Program-made: the position numbers and the translations under genes | Shown: positions 19,129 through 29,386 of the stretch, piece after piece | How positions within the stretch are numbered: the stretch's first letter is position 1 | Layout: each line of letters starts with the position of its first letter | Notes under the pieces: generated by a model | What the model saw: the letters and a program-made list of their open reading frames with translations, nothing else | What the model was told of the DNA's origin: nothing | Database searches by the model: none | Assembly (NCBI GenBank): GCA_003416985.1 | Contig: QVIN01000005.1 | Coordinates: forward strand, 248,001-312,000 | Reading direction: 5' to 3' | Length of the DNA: 64,000 nucleotides | Origin: Duganella sp. BJB480 | GTDB taxonomy: Bacteria > Pseudomonadota > Gammaproteobacteria > Burkholderiales > Burkholderiaceae_D

Positions 19129-19896
19129 ATGCAAAATGTCGAGTTGAATGCGATCGAAATCCTGTTCGACGAACTGAGCGATGTGGCGTTTTTCGTCAAG
19201 GACCGCGACGGCCGCTACCTGTCCGCCAACCGCACGCTGGTGCGCCGCTGCGGCCTGCGCAGCAAGCAGGAAATCGTCGGCAAGACGGTGCTGGAGGTGC
19301 ATCCGCGCCATCTGGCGCAGAACTACATGGCGCAGGACCGCGAGGTCATCGAGGCCGGCCACACCATCAGCAAGCACCTCGAGCTTCACCTGTATCCCAA
19401 CCGCCGCCACGGCTGGTGCCTGACCCACAAGACCCCGTTGCGCGACGACGCCGGCGCCATCGTCGGCCTGGTCGGCACCTCGCACGACCTCGGGCTGGCC
19501 GACGACCACCACCCGGTGTACCGGCAGATCGCCAGCATCGCCCAGCACATCCGCGACAACTACAAGGAACCCCTGTGCCTGAACCAGCTGGCGCAGGAAG
19601 CCGGCCTGCCGCTGGCGCGCGTGGAGCGGCTGTTCCAGCGCGTGTTCCACTACAGCCCGCGCCAGCTGCTGCTGCAATCGCGGCTGAACGGCGCGCTGGC
19701 GCTGATCGAGGCCGACCAGACCCGCAGCATCGCCGACATCGCCAACGACTGCGGCTATTCCGACCACAGCGCCTTCAGTCGCCAGTTCAAGGCGCTGACC
19801 GGCATGACGCCGGTGCAGTACCGCGCCCAGCACCACGGCGCGCGCGCGCTGGCGGCGGCGCCGGCGGCATCGTTGTGGCAGGGGCTGAACGCCTGA
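19129..19896 (+). CDS. PAS-domain AraC-family transcriptional regulator
   Basis: A 255-residue regulator with an N-terminal PAS sensor (about 8-122: DVAFFVKDRDGRYLSAN and GLVGTSHDLG) and a C-terminal AraC double helix-turn-helix (about 132-235: LNQLAQEAGLPLARVERLFQ and IADIANDCGYSDHSAFSRQFK). The PAS ligand (haem, flavin or small molecule) cannot be told. It is followed 201 bases later by a secreted collagenase on the same strand; regulation of that gene is a reasonable guess only. Confidence 0.9.
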   Translation: MQNVELNAIEILFDELSDVAFFVKDRDGRYLSANRTLVRRCGLRSKQEIVGKTVLEVHPRHLAQNYMAQDREVIEAGHTISKHLELHLYPNRRHGWCLTHKTPLRDDAGAIVGLVGTSHDLGLADDHHPVYRQIASIAQHIRDNYKEPLCLNQLAQEAGLPLARVERLFQRVFHYSPRQLLLQSRLNGALALIEADQTRSIADIANDCGYSDHSAFSRQFKALTGMTPVQYRAQHHGARALAAAPAASLWQGLNA

Positions 19897-20097
19897 GCGC
19901 CATCCGCGCGCGCAAAAGTGTGGTATTTCCGCGCAAACGCTGTGCCGTTCCCGCACCCCGGGCTGTTTAAATAGAGCGAACCACCGGCCACCGTCCGGTG
20001 TGCGCCATGCCTTGCAAACTCATCAAGATAGTATTTCCAAGCCGCCCAAACATGGCGGCCCAAGACCAATAACTATTCTTGAAGAAGAGAGGCAGAC

Positions 20098-22344
20098 ATG
20101 TCGTTATCGAGGAACATCCTGTATCTGGGCGGCCTATGCGTGGCCAGCCTGAGCATCGCCGCCCATGCGGACCAAAGCACCGATCCCGCCGCGGACCAGC
20201 ACGGCCGCCTGAAGCAGGCGCCCATGCCGCACCAGCGCCAGAACCTGCCGCCGTCGGTCGAGCAGCAGAAGTACCAGGTGGCGCCGACCACCAAGCCGCG
20301 CTACGACCTGCTGCCGCGCTCCCAGCGCAACAGCCTGACGCCGATGAGCGCGACGCCGGAATGCAAGGACATGGGTAAGCTGGCCAGCTACAGCGGCGCC
20401 GCGCTGGCCGACTACCTGGTCAACCTGCCGGACTACGAATGCACCTACGGCCTGTTCTCGCTGACGCCGGAGCAGGGCGCGACGGTCTACTCGGCCGCCA
20501 ACATGAGCGCCATCGCCAGCCGCTTCACGCAGGAAGCCGGTAGCTACAACGCCAGCGACATGAAGCTGGTCAACCTGACGCTGTACCTGCGCGCCGGCTA
20601 CTACCTGGCCGAGGGCGGCACCATCGCCCAGCCGGCCCAGTCGCTGAAGACCGCGCTGCGCACACCGATCAAGCAGCTGGCCGACGGCACGGCGCTGTAT
20701 GCGCCCAACACGGTGGCCAGCAGCACCGCCGGCGAGGCGATTCGCCTGATCACCAATATGCATGACGAGCCCTACTACCTGCCCAGCATGAAGGCGCTGG
20801 TGCAGCGCTACACCAACAGCTCGACCAACCCGCACGCGGTCGACGCGCTGCGCAACCCGAGCACCGCCGGCGCCTTCACCTCGGCGTTGACGGTGTTCTT
20901 CTATTCCCACTACCGCGCCGACGGCGTGCCGCTGCTGCAAAACGACCTGTCGTACGCGACCGCGCTGAACGCCTTCGTCACGTCCAACAAGGCGACGCTG
21001 CTGGGCGACTACTACGGCTACCAGCTCAACGACGCCACCAACGAGGCGTTCCGCTTCATGCAGTACCCGGCGCTGAAGGATGGCATCAAGCCGATGGTGA
21101 AAGCCATGCTGGCCAGCTCCAGCATGACCGGCGCCGACAGCGACCTGTGGCTGGCGGCCGCCTCGGCCGTCAAGTACTACGACAACGCCAACTGCGGCGA
21201 ATACGGCACCTGCGACTACGTCACCCAGCTGGCCAACACCGTGCTCAAGTACAGCAAGGACTGCAGCCCGACGCTGCACATCCGCGCCCAGGACATGACG
21301 CCGGAACAGCTGCAGGACAGCTGCGACAAGCTGGCGGTGGAGGAGGGCTATGTGCACGAGATGTTGAAGACCAACCGCACGCCGGTGGCCAACGACTACA
21401 ACACCTCGCTGGAACTGGTGGTGTTCGACGACTACGCCAACTACAGCAAGTACGCCTCGGTCATCTACGGTATCAGCACCAATAACGGCGGCATGTACCT
21501 GGAGGGCGAGCCTGACCAGCCGGGCAACCAGGCGCGCTTCATCGCGCACGAGGCCTCGTGGCTGCGCCCGACCTTCCAGGTGTGGAACCTGGAGCACGAG
21601 TTCGTCCACTACCTGGACGGCCGCTTCGACATGCTGGGCGACTTCGCGCAGGCCACCTCGGTGCCGACCGTGTGGTGGATCGAGGGCATCGCCGAATACA
21701 TGTCGCTCAAGAATAACAACCAGGTGGCGATCGACATCGCCAAGACCGGCACCTACCGCCTGAGCCAGATCTTCGGCAACACCTACAGCATGAACGACTA
21801 TGTGACCCGCGCCTATCGCTGGGGCTACATGGCGACCCGCTTCATGGTCGAGCGCCACCGTTCCGACGTCGACGCCGTGCTGGGCAAGTTCCGCGTCGGC
21901 GACTACAGCGGCTACCAGGGCTTCATGGGCAACATCGGCACCGGCTATGACGCCGAGTTCGCCGACTGGGTCAACCAGGCCACCACCGCCGGCCAGCCGC
22001 CGCTGCCGGAGCCGCAGCTGCCGCGCTGCTCGTCGACCAGCTACCTGGGCAAGAACTGCGGCATCACCGGCCTGTCGTCGAGCGGCCAGGCGTATGTCTA
22101 CCTGATGGTGCCGGCCGGCGCCAAGAACGTCAAAATCTACAGCCGCGGCGGCAGCGGCGACGTCGACCTGTACCTGGCGCTGGACCGCTACCCGAGCGTG
22201 GCCTCGTTCGACATGGTGTCGGCCACCGCCGGCAACGCGGAAAACCTGTACCTGCCCAATCCGGTGGCCGGCCACTGGTACTACATCATGCTGAACGCCA
22301 AAACCCCGTTCAGCGGCGTGACGGTGTACGCGACCTACGACTGA
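20098..22344 (+). CDS. Secreted M9-family microbial collagenase
   Basis: A 748-residue exported zinc metalloprotease. A signal peptide ends near AAHA (residue 24). The activator-like helical domain spans about 85-400, then the catalytic domain carries HEFVH (His500, Glu501, His504) with the third-ligand region IEGIAEY (Glu529/Glu533). The C-terminal 110 residues form a PPC/beta-sandwich domain (GSGDVDLYLALDRYPS, WYYIMLNAK). This matches Vibrio-type collagenases that degrade collagen or gelatin. Its own unit: 201 bases after an AraC regulator and ending at a terminator. Confidence 0.93.
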   Translation: MSLSRNILYLGGLCVASLSIAAHADQSTDPAADQHGRLKQAPMPHQRQNLPPSVEQQKYQVAPTTKPRYDLLPRSQRNSLTPMSATPECKDMGKLASYSGAALADYLVNLPDYECTYGLFSLTPEQGATVYSAANMSAIASRFTQEAGSYNASDMKLVNLTLYLRAGYYLAEGGTIAQPAQSLKTALRTPIKQLADGTALYAPNTVASSTAGEAIRLITNMHDEPYYLPSMKALVQRYTNSSTNPHAVDALRNPSTAGAFTSALTVFFYSHYRADGVPLLQNDLSYATALNAFVTSNKATLLGDYYGYQLNDATNEAFRFMQYPALKDGIKPMVKAMLASSSMTGADSDLWLAAASAVKYYDNANCGEYGTCDYVTQLANTVLKYSKDCSPTLHIRAQDMTPEQLQDSCDKLAVEEGYVHEMLKTNRTPVANDYNTSLELVVFDDYANYSKYASVIYGISTNNGGMYLEGEPDQPGNQARFIAHEASWLRPTFQVWNLEHEFVHYLDGRFDMLGDFAQATSVPTVWWIEGIAEYMSLKNNNQVAIDIAKTGTYRLSQIFGNTYSMNDYVTRAYRWGYMATRFMVERHRSDVDAVLGKFRVGDYSGYQGFMGNIGTGYDAEFADWVNQATTAGQPPLPEPQLPRCSSTSYLGKNCGITGLSSSGQAYVYLMVPAGAKNVKIYSRGGSGDVDLYLALDRYPSVASFDMVSATAGNAENLYLPNPVAGHWYYIMLNAKTPFSGVTVYATYD

Positions 22345-22376
22345 TTCTTGCCTGATTCTTGATTAAGAAGCACTTA

Positions 22377-22409
22377 AAACGGCGGCCGCACGGCTGCCGT
22401 TTCTGTTTT
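22377..22409 (+). terminator. Terminator after the collagenase gene
   Basis: AAACGGCGGCC and GGCTGCCGTTT (one G-U pair) around GCAC, followed by CTGTTTT, 33 bases after the stop. Confidence 0.8.
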
Positions 22410-22834
22410 CGGCCGGCGGATTTCGTATAATACCGGGTGGCGGTGGCGGTCTAATTTGTCTATACAAGTTGGAGCGCGCCGCGGTGATGTCCCTCAACGA
22501 ACCCAGGTTTTGCTTTCCGCTTCAGCGCGCCGCCGGCGCGACTTGCCGCAAGAAATCCCCTCCGCCCGCACATTCCCGCCCGTCCACCACCGATAACTAT
22601 TTGCTATTGCAATGTTGGCGCTTTGCAACTTTATGCATTTAATTCAATTATTTTATGCGGCCTTTTTCAGCCCCGGCGCGGGGCCAAACACATGTGCGCA
22701 GATGAGGTAGCACATTCACACTTTGACATAAGTACTTAATTTACCTGACTATTTTATTTCTACCCGGCTTCAAGGAATCGCGCTAAGTCCTTAATTTCAT
22801 TACTAAAATCGCTGTTTCGTTTGCCTGAAAGCGC
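22410..22834. other. Intergenic region before the dcw promoter
   Basis: No open frame with coding character. The stretch 22600-22800 is markedly AT-richer than the genome around it. It contains a TATAAT without a recognisable -35 (22426-22431) and a second promoter-like pair TTGACA 22723-22728 with GACTAT 22747-22752 (18-base spacer). Confidence 0.55.
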
Positions 22835-22863
22835 TTGACCGTCATTCTTGCTTCCTCTAAAGT
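22835..22863 (+). promoter_or_regulatory. Candidate promoter of the dcw operon
   Basis: TTGACC (22835-22840), 17-base spacer, TAAAGT (22858-22863). It abuts the MraZ repeats and would give a leader of about 115 bases before mraZ. Confidence 0.55.
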
Positions 22864-22896
22864 GGGCATCTGTGTGAAAAAGTGTCTTTTTGTGGG
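22862..22896 (+). promoter_or_regulatory. MraZ operator: four direct repeats with a 10-bp period
   Basis: GTGGG, GTGTG, GTGTC and GTGGG start at 22862, 22872, 22882 and 22892. Equally spaced GTGKG repeats before mraZ are the known binding pattern of MraZ, which represses its own operon. Confidence 0.85.
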
Positions 22897-22986
22897 AAAT
22901 TTCACCCGACTTAGCGGCGGGGGAGATGCAAAGCAGAAAACGCCGATCATGCTCCGCTAACCCTACTGAGGTCAAAAGGTAATCCC

Positions 22987-23415
22987 GTGTTTCAAGGCGC
23001 GTCCGCAATCAATCTCGATGCCAAAGGCAGGATGTCCATCCCTGCCAAGCACCGTGACGCGCTCTCGATCCAGTGCGAAGGCCGCCTCACGCTGACCCGC
23101 CATCCCGACGGCTGCGTCATGCTGTTCCCCCGCCCCGTGTGGGAGCAACACCGCCAGCAGATCGCCCAGTGGCCGCTGCAGGCGCGCGCCTGGCAGCGCA
23201 TCTTCCTCGGCTACGCCACCGACGTCGAAATGGACACGGCCGGCCGCATCCTGATCGCCCCCGAGCTGCGCACCGCCGTCGGCCTGGAGCGGGAAGTCAT
23301 GATGATGGGCATGGGTTCGCACTTTGAAATCTGGGATGCCGCCAAGATGGCGGAAAAAGAGCAGCAGGCGATCGAAGCCGGCACCCCCGATGTTCTCGCC
23401 AATTTCTCCTTCTAA
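22987..23415 (+). CDS. mraZ: Transcriptional regulator MraZ
   Basis: A 142-residue protein with two SpoVT/AbrB-like repeats ([20 protein letters not shown] and [19 protein letters not shown]), which assembles into a ring and represses the dcw cluster by binding GTGKG repeats; four such repeats lie about 90 bases upstream. It starts at GTG 22987 with AAAGG 8 bases before. First gene of the cluster, 9 bases before rsmH. Confidence 0.96.
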   Translation: MFQGASAINLDAKGRMSIPAKHRDALSIQCEGRLTLTRHPDGCVMLFPRPVWEQHRQQIAQWPLQARAWQRIFLGYATDVEMDTAGRILIAPELRTAVGLEREVMMMGMGSHFEIWDAAKMAEKEQQAIEAGTPDVLANFSF

Positions 23416-23424
23416 GGCTCCGTG

Positions 23425-24402
23425 ATGACTACTACATCGGTGCCGGAATTTCAGCATCGGACGGTGCTGCTGGACGAAGCGGTCGACGCGCTGGCGCTGG
23501 ACGGCGCGCGCGCCGGCGGCGTCTACGTGGACGGCACCTTCGGCCGCGGCGGGCACTCGCGCCTGATCCTGTCCAAACTGGGCGCCGACGCGCGCCTGAT
23601 CGCCTTCGACAAGGACCTGCAGGCGATCGCCACCGCCGAGCAGATCAACGACCCGCGCTTCACCATCGTCCACGACAGCTTCGCCACCATGCACGCGGCG
23701 CTGGCCGAGCGCGGCGTGGCGCAGGCCGACGGCATTTTGCTCGACCTGGGCATCTCGTCGCCGCAGGTGGACGACGCCGCGCGCGGCTTCAGCTTCCGCA
23801 ACGACGGCCCGCTCGACATGCGCATGGACACCACGCGCGGCATGTCGGCGGCGGAGTGGCTCGCCACAGAAACCGAACAGACACTGGAAAAGGTGATCAA
23901 AGAATATGGGGAAGAACGGTTTGCTTTTCAGATTGCAAAGGCGATTGTTGCTCGCCGGGCAGTCGAACCAATTTCAAGCACACGACAGCTTGCCGGCATC
24001 GTGGCAGGCGCGGTCAAGACTCGGGAAAAGGGCAAGGACCCGGCCACCCGCACCTTTCAGGCTATCCGGATTTTCATCAATAAAGAGCTTGAAGACCTCG
24101 AGATCGGCCTGACCCAGGCCTGGAACAGCCTGGCGCCGGGCGGCATCATCGCCATCATCAGCTTCCACTCGCTGGAAGACCGCATGGTCAAGCGCTTCTT
24201 CGCGTCCAAGGCCAACGTCGAGCAGCCGGACCGCCGGCTGCCGATCCGCGCGGTCGACCTGCCGCAGCCGGAGCTCAAGCTGCTGGCCAAGATCAAGCCG
24301 TCCGACGCCGAGGTGGACGCCAACCCGCGCGCCCGTTCGGCCGTGATGCGGGTGGCGCGCCGCCTGCCGATTCCTGCGGCCTCCGCGAAAGGCGCGGCAT
24401 GA
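23425..24402 (+). CDS. rsmH: 16S rRNA m4C1402 methyltransferase RsmH
   Basis: A 325-residue SAM-dependent methyltransferase (also called MraW) acting on 16S rRNA C1402 with RsmI. Motifs: [28 protein letters not shown] (SAM site), [19 protein letters not shown] and [18 protein letters not shown] 23425 has AAGG 7 bases upstream; a GTG one codon earlier is also possible. Its stop overlaps the ftsL start as ATGA. Confidence 0.96.
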   Translation: MTTTSVPEFQHRTVLLDEAVDALALDGARAGGVYVDGTFGRGGHSRLILSKLGADARLIAFDKDLQAIATAEQINDPRFTIVHDSFATMHAALAERGVAQADGILLDLGISSPQVDDAARGFSFRNDGPLDMRMDTTRGMSAAEWLATETEQTLEKVIKEYGEERFAFQIAKAIVARRAVEPISSTRQLAGIVAGAVKTREKGKDPATRTFQAIRIFINKELEDLEIGLTQAWNSLAPGGIIAIISFHSLEDRMVKRFFASKANVEQPDRRLPIRAVDLPQPELKLLAKIKPSDAEVDANPRARSAVMRVARRLPIPAASAKGAA

Positions 24403-24674
24403 GCGGCAAGATCAACCTGGTGCTGGCCACCTTGCTGGTGGCCTGCGGGCTGTCGCTGGTGAACGCCCAGTACCAGGCGCGCCATCTGTTCATCGAACTG
24501 GAACGCACGCAGTCGCAGGCGCGCCAGCTCGACATCGAATGGGCGCAGCTGCAGCTGGACCAGTCGACGCTGGGCAAGCACGCCCGCATCGAGGAAATCG
24601 CCCGCCGCGACCTGAACATGACGCCGCTGACCGCGGCGCGCACGCAGTATCTGACGCCGGAGGAATCGAAATGA
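24399..24674 (+). CDS. ftsL: Cell-division protein FtsL
   Basis: A 91-residue bitopic membrane protein: short cytoplasmic N-terminus, one membrane segment (about residues 5-23), then a coiled-coil periplasmic part with the conserved ending [15 protein letters not shown]. It forms the FtsQLB complex that activates FtsWI. Both ends overlap neighbours by ATGA (rsmH and ftsI). Confidence 0.93.
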   Translation: MSGKINLVLATLLVACGLSLVNAQYQARHLFIELERTQSQARQLDIEWAQLQLDQSTLGKHARIEEIARRDLNMTPLTAARTQYLTPEESK

Positions 24675-26446
24675 GCCGCGGCAGCAACGTGAACACCTCG
24701 CGCGTGGCCGCCTCCAAGGGCGTGCCGTTCTCGAAGAACCCCGTACTGGCGGTGCGCCTGCCGGTGTGGCGTTCGCGCGTGGTGCTGTTCGTGTTGTTCG
24801 CCGCCTTCGCCGGCCTGGCCGCGCGCGCCCTGTGGCTGCAAGGCCTGTCGACCCAGTTCTTGCAGAAGCAGGGCGAGATCCGCTACGCCCGCACGCTCGA
24901 CCTGCCGGCCACGCGCGGCAAGATCACCGACCGCGACGGCCAGGTGCTGGCGTCGTCGGTGCCGGTCAAGGCCATCTGGGCGATCCCGGACGACGTCCAG
25001 GACGCGCCGCCGGCAAAATTAAAAGAGCTGGCGCGCCTGCTCGACATGAGCAACGCCGAGCTGCAGAAGAAGCTCGACTCCGACCGCGGCTTCGTCTACC
25101 TGAAGCGCCAGGTGGAGCAGGACGTGGCCGACCAGATCACCAAGCTGGGGATCGACGGCATCCAGACCCGCAAGGAATACAAGCGCTTCTACCCGCAGGG
25201 CGAAGTGACGACCCACGTGGTGGGCTTCACCAACGTCGAGGACGTGGGCCAGGAATCGATGGAGCTGGCGCAGCAAAAGACGCTGGTGGGCCAGCCGGGC
25301 AGCCGCCGCGTGATCAAGGACCGCCTGGGCCGCATCGTCGAGGACATCGAATCGGTGCGCGAGCCGCACGACGGCAAGGACCTGACGCTGTCGATCGACA
25401 GCAAGATCCAGTACATCGCCTTCACGCAGGTGAAGGAGTCGGTGGAGAAGTTCCACGCCAAGGCCGGCGCCGCCGTGGTGCTGGACGTGCACACCGGCGA
25501 GGTGCTGGCGCTGGCCAACTGGCCGACCTACAACCCCAACGACCGCTCCAAGCTGACCGGCGAGCAGCTGCGCAACCGCGTGATGACCGACACCTTCGAG
25601 CCGGGTTCCTCGCTCAAGCCGTTCACCGTCGGCCTGGCGCTGGACGAGAAGCGCATCACGCCGCACACCATGTTCGACACCGGCGCCGGTTCGATGGTGA
25701 TCGCCGACCACGTGATCCACGACACCCACCCGCACTACATGATCGACGTGCAGACCATCATCCAGAAGTCGTCCAACATCGGCACCTCGAAGATCGCCTT
25801 GAGCATGCCGCCGCAGGAGATGTGGGAGATGTTCACCAAGGTCGGCTTCGGCCAGCAGCCCAAGTGGGGCTTCCCCGGCGCCGTGGCCGGCCGCGTGCGT
25901 CCATATAAATCGTGGCGTCCGATCGAGCAGGCCAACATGAGCTTCGGCCAGGGCATCTCGGTATCGCTGATCCAGCTGGCGCGCTCCTACATGATCTACG
26001 CCCGCGACGGCGACATCATCCCGCTGTCGTTCCAGAAGGTCACCGAGGCGCCGCACGGCACCCAGGTGGTCAGCGCCAAGACCGCCGCCGAGATGCGCGA
26101 GATGCTGGAGATGGTCACGCAGCCGGGCGGCTCGGCCGTCAAGGCGCAGGTGCCGGGCTACCGCGTGGGCGGCAAGACCGGCACCGCGCAGAAGTTCATC
26201 AACGGCCACTACTCGCAAACCAAATACATCGGCAACTTCGTCGGCATGGCGCCGATGTCGAACCCGCGCTTCATCATCGCCGTCATGATCGACGAACCGG
26301 GCGGCCCGGTGCACGTCGGCGGCGACGTGGCCGGCCCCGTGTTCTCCGCGCTGGCCGCCAACGCGCTGCGCGCCAAGAACATCACGCCCGATTCGACCCT
26401 TACCCATATCATCATTCCTGATAATGCATCACAGGAGAACATGTGA
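24671..26446 (+). CDS. ftsI: Peptidoglycan transpeptidase FtsI (PBP3)
   Basis: A 591-residue class B penicillin-binding protein that cross-links septal peptidoglycan with FtsW. One membrane segment near 36-56, a pedestal domain, then the transpeptidase domain with Ser313-x-x-Lys316 (PGSSLK), Ser367-Ser-Asn369 and Lys502-Thr-Gly-Thr505. The start ATG 24671 overlaps the ftsL stop; the frame is open earlier but that part is an ftsL shadow. The stop overlaps the GTG of murE. Confidence 0.96.
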   Translation: MSRGSNVNTSRVAASKGVPFSKNPVLAVRLPVWRSRVVLFVLFAAFAGLAARALWLQGLSTQFLQKQGEIRYARTLDLPATRGKITDRDGQVLASSVPVKAIWAIPDDVQDAPPAKLKELARLLDMSNAELQKKLDSDRGFVYLKRQVEQDVADQITKLGIDGIQTRKEYKRFYPQGEVTTHVVGFTNVEDVGQESMELAQQKTLVGQPGSRRVIKDRLGRIVEDIESVREPHDGKDLTLSIDSKIQYIAFTQVKESVEKFHAKAGAAVVLDVHTGEVLALANWPTYNPNDRSKLTGEQLRNRVMTDTFEPGSSLKPFTVGLALDEKRITPHTMFDTGAGSMVIADHVIHDTHPHYMIDVQTIIQKSSNIGTSKIALSMPPQEMWEMFTKVGFGQQPKWGFPGAVAGRVRPYKSWRPIEQANMSFGQGISVSLIQLARSYMIYARDGDIIPLSFQKVTEAPHGTQVVSAKTAAEMREMLEMVTQPGGSAVKAQVPGYRVGGKTGTAQKFINGHYSQTKYIGNFVGMAPMSNPRFIIAVMIDEPGGPVHVGGDVAGPVFSALAANALRAKNITPDSTLTHIIIPDNASQENM

Positions 26447-27999
26447 CGACTTCTGACTTCGACCCGCTGGCAATCGCCGCCGCCATCCGCAAGCTCGCGC
26501 CGACCGCGCAACTGGCTTCGGATTCGCGCCGCATCAAGCTGGGCGATGTGTTTTTTGCCTACCCCGGCGACGCCGGCGACGGCCGCAGCTTCATCGGCGG
26601 CGCCGTCGAGCAGGGTGCCGCGCTGGTGGTGTACGACCCGGCCGGCTTCACCTGGGACGACAGCTGGGGCGTGCCCTATCTCACCGTCGAAAAGCTCAAG
26701 CAGCACGCCGGTGTGATCGCCCATGCGTTTTATGAGCAGCCGGATGCGGCCATGTTCACCGTCGGCGTCACCGGCACCAACGGCAAGACCTCCAGCGCCG
26801 TGTGGCTGGGCCACGCGTTGTCGCGCGGCGCCGAGCCGGCCGCCGTCGTCGGCACGCTGGGCGTGGGCCTGTTCCGCGCGCGCGGCGACGTTGAATACGA
26901 CGTCACCGGCTACACCACGCCGGACGCGGTGCTGCTGGCGCGCACGCTGGCCGAGCTGCGCACGCAGGGCGCCGCCTCGCTGGCGATCGAAGTATCGTCG
27001 ATCGGCCTGGAACAAGGCCGCGTGGCCGGCATGCACTTCGACGTCGCGTTGTTCACCAACCTGACCCGCGACCACCTGGACTACCACGGCACCATGGAGG
27101 CCTACGAGGCCGCCAAGACCAAGCTGTTCGACTGGCCCGGCCTGAAGACGGCGGTAGTCAACCTGGACGACCCGATGGGCCTGCGCCTGATCGCGCACCT
27201 GAAGGCGAAGGCCCCGTTGGCCGGCCAGATCCCGCTGATCGGCTACACGCTGCTCGACGCCGCCGCGCAACCGGACATCGAGGGCGTGCTGATGCTGCGC
27301 GCCAGCCAGATGCGCGCCAGCCGCAGCCTGGGCACCGAGTTCCACCTGGAGTGCGCGCTCGGCGTGGCGCTGGTCAAGACGCATTTGGTCGGCAACTTCA
27401 ACATCAGCAACGCGCTTGGCGTGATGGGCGCGATGCTGGCCAAGGGCCTGGGCCTGCGCGCCGCCATCGAAGCGGTCGAATCGCTGCAGCCGGCGCCTGG
27501 CCGCATGCAGCAAGTCGGCGGTCAGGACGCGCCGATGATCGTCATCGACTACGCGCACACGCCGGACGCATTGGAAAAGACGCTGGCCGCGCTGCGCCCG
27601 GTGGCCACCGATCGCGGCGGCCAGCTGTGGTGCGTGTTCGGCTGCGGCGGCGACCGCGATCCGGGCAAGCGCCCGCAGATGGGCAGGATCGCGCAGATGG
27701 CCGACCATGTGCTGGTCACCAGCGACAACCCGCGCAGCGAAGACCCGCACGCCATCATCGAGCAGATCGTCGCCGGCATGGACCGCAACAACCCGGCATC
27801 GACCGTGCAGACGCTGGACGACCGCGCCGCCGCCATCCTGTCGGCCATCAAGCACGCCGGCAAGCCGGACGTGATCCTGCTGGCCGGTAAAGGCCACGAG
27901 CCGTACCAGGAAATCAAGGGCAAGAAACTGCCATTCTCGGACGCCGACCACGCGCAGCTGGCGCTGTCGGCCCGCTTAACCATGATGAGGACGAATTGA
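26443..27999 (+). CDS. murE: UDP-MurNAc-tripeptide synthetase MurE (meso-diaminopimelate adding)
   Basis: A 518-residue Mur ligase adding meso-diaminopimelate to UDP-MurNAc-L-Ala-D-Glu. ATP loop GVTGTNGKTSS, central TNLTRDHLDYHG, and the C-terminal DNPRSE motif, which marks meso-Dap rather than lysine specificity. The start is GTG 26443 with AGGAG 5 bases before. It is about 20 residues longer than the E. coli enzyme. The final TGA shares its A with the murF ATG. Confidence 0.96.
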   Translation: MTTSDFDPLAIAAAIRKLAPTAQLASDSRRIKLGDVFFAYPGDAGDGRSFIGGAVEQGAALVVYDPAGFTWDDSWGVPYLTVEKLKQHAGVIAHAFYEQPDAAMFTVGVTGTNGKTSSAVWLGHALSRGAEPAAVVGTLGVGLFRARGDVEYDVTGYTTPDAVLLARTLAELRTQGAASLAIEVSSIGLEQGRVAGMHFDVALFTNLTRDHLDYHGTMEAYEAAKTKLFDWPGLKTAVVNLDDPMGLRLIAHLKAKAPLAGQIPLIGYTLLDAAAQPDIEGVLMLRASQMRASRSLGTEFHLECALGVALVKTHLVGNFNISNALGVMGAMLAKGLGLRAAIEAVESLQPAPGRMQQVGGQDAPMIVIDYAHTPDALEKTLAALRPVATDRGGQLWCVFGCGGDRDPGKRPQMGRIAQMADHVLVTSDNPRSEDPHAIIEQIVAGMDRNNPASTVQTLDDRAAAILSAIKHAGKPDVILLAGKGHEPYQEIKGKKLPFSDADHAQLALSARLTMMRTN

Positions 28000-29384
28000 T
28001 GCGTGCAGCACTCGCACAGATTCTGCCTTCTGTGACCGGCGCCGAATTGATCGGCTCCGGTGAAGTTGTATTCAGCGGCGTCTCCACCGACAGCCGCAAC
28101 GTATTTGCAGGTTCGCTGTTCGTCGCCTTGCGCGGCGAGGTTTTCGACGCCCACGACTTCCTCGCGCAGGTCGCGGAGAAGGGCGCCGCCGCTGTCGTCG
28201 TTGAAGAACTGCCGGAAGGCTGGACCTTGCCGGCCATCGTTGTCCCGAACACGCTGGTGGCGCTGGGCCAGATCGCCAACCACTGGCGCCGCCAGTTCTC
28301 CATGCCCGTCATCGGCGTCACCGGCAGCAACGGTAAGACCACGGTCAAGGAAATGATCGCCGCCATCCTGGCCGCCGCCCACGGCGAAGAAGGCCGCCTG
28401 GCCACGCGCGGCAACCTGAATAACGAAATCGGCGTGCCACTGACGCTGTTCCGCATGGAGGCGAAGCAGCAGTCGGCCGTGGTGGAGTTGGGCATGAACC
28501 ATCCCGGCGAGATCGGCCGCCTGAGCGCCATCGCCGCGCCGACCATCGCCATGGTCAACAACGCCCAGCGCGAGCACCAGGAGTTCATGCACACCGTCGA
28601 AGCGGTGGCGCGCGAGAACGGCGCCGTGCTGGCCGGCCTGCCGGCCGACGGCGTGGCCGTGTTCCCGCATGGCGACGAGTTCACGCCGGTGTGGGAAGAG
28701 CTGTCGGCCGGCCGCCGCGTGCTGCGCTTCGGCCTGACCAAGGACGCGGAAGTAAGCTGCACCTTCCGCGCCAACGATTTCGGCAACGAGATGTTCGTCA
28801 CCATCCGCGAGGGCGAGGGCGAGCCGGAACAGTTCTTCGTCAACCTGCGGGCTGCGGGCGACCACAATGTGCGCAACGCGCTGGCCGCCGTGGCCTGCAC
28901 CTGGGCCGCCGGCATCGCGCTGGAGAAGATCAAACTGGGCCTCGACACCTTCGCACCGGTCAACGGCCGCCTGCAGAAGAAGGCCGCTGCCAACGGCGCC
29001 GTCGTCATCGACGACAGCTACAACGCCAACCCGGACTCGGTGCGCGCCGCCATCGACGTGCTGTCCAAGGCCGCCGCCCCGCGCGTGCTGGTGCTGGGCG
29101 ACATGGGCGAAGTCGGCACGCAGGGCCGCGAGTTTCACGAAGAAATCGGCGCTTACGCGCAGAGCAAAGGCATCGAACAGGTGCTGGTAACCGGCGAACT
29201 GGCCGCGCACATGAAGGGCGCGTCCATTCGTCATTTTGAAAACTTCGGCGATCTGCTGGCTGCTGTCGAAGCAGCCGTCACGCCGGATGCAACCGTATTA
29301 ATCAAGGGCTCCCGCTTCATGAAAATGGAACGGGTCGTGCAGCATTTGATTGGATCGCAACAAGCTAACAAGGAAAGTCACTAA
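27999..29384 (+). CDS. murF: UDP-MurNAc-tripeptide--D-Ala-D-Ala ligase MurF
   Basis: A 461-residue Mur ligase adding D-Ala-D-Ala to complete the pentapeptide. N-terminal STDSR motif, ATP loop [34 protein letters not shown] and [13 protein letters not shown] 27999 overlaps the murE stop (TGATG); an in-frame TTG one codon before is less likely. Two bases separate it from mraY. Confidence 0.96.
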   Translation: MRAALAQILPSVTGAELIGSGEVVFSGVSTDSRNVFAGSLFVALRGEVFDAHDFLAQVAEKGAAAVVVEELPEGWTLPAIVVPNTLVALGQIANHWRRQFSMPVIGVTGSNGKTTVKEMIAAILAAAHGEEGRLATRGNLNNEIGVPLTLFRMEAKQQSAVVELGMNHPGEIGRLSAIAAPTIAMVNNAQREHQEFMHTVEAVARENGAVLAGLPADGVAVFPHGDEFTPVWEELSAGRRVLRFGLTKDAEVSCTFRANDFGNEMFVTIREGEGEPEQFFVNLRAAGDHNVRNALAAVACTWAAGIALEKIKLGLDTFAPVNGRLQKKAAANGAVVIDDSYNANPDSVRAAIDVLSKAAAPRVLVLGDMGEVGTQGREFHEEIGAYAQSKGIEQVLVTGELAAHMKGASIRHFENFGDLLAAVEAAVTPDATVLIKGSRFMKMERVVQHLIGSQQANKESH

Positions 29385-29386
29385 TC

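Noticed and set aside
22760..23008. An 82-codon minus-strand frame across the mraZ leader
   Set aside because: It covers the promoter and the MraZ repeats and has no ribosome site or motif.
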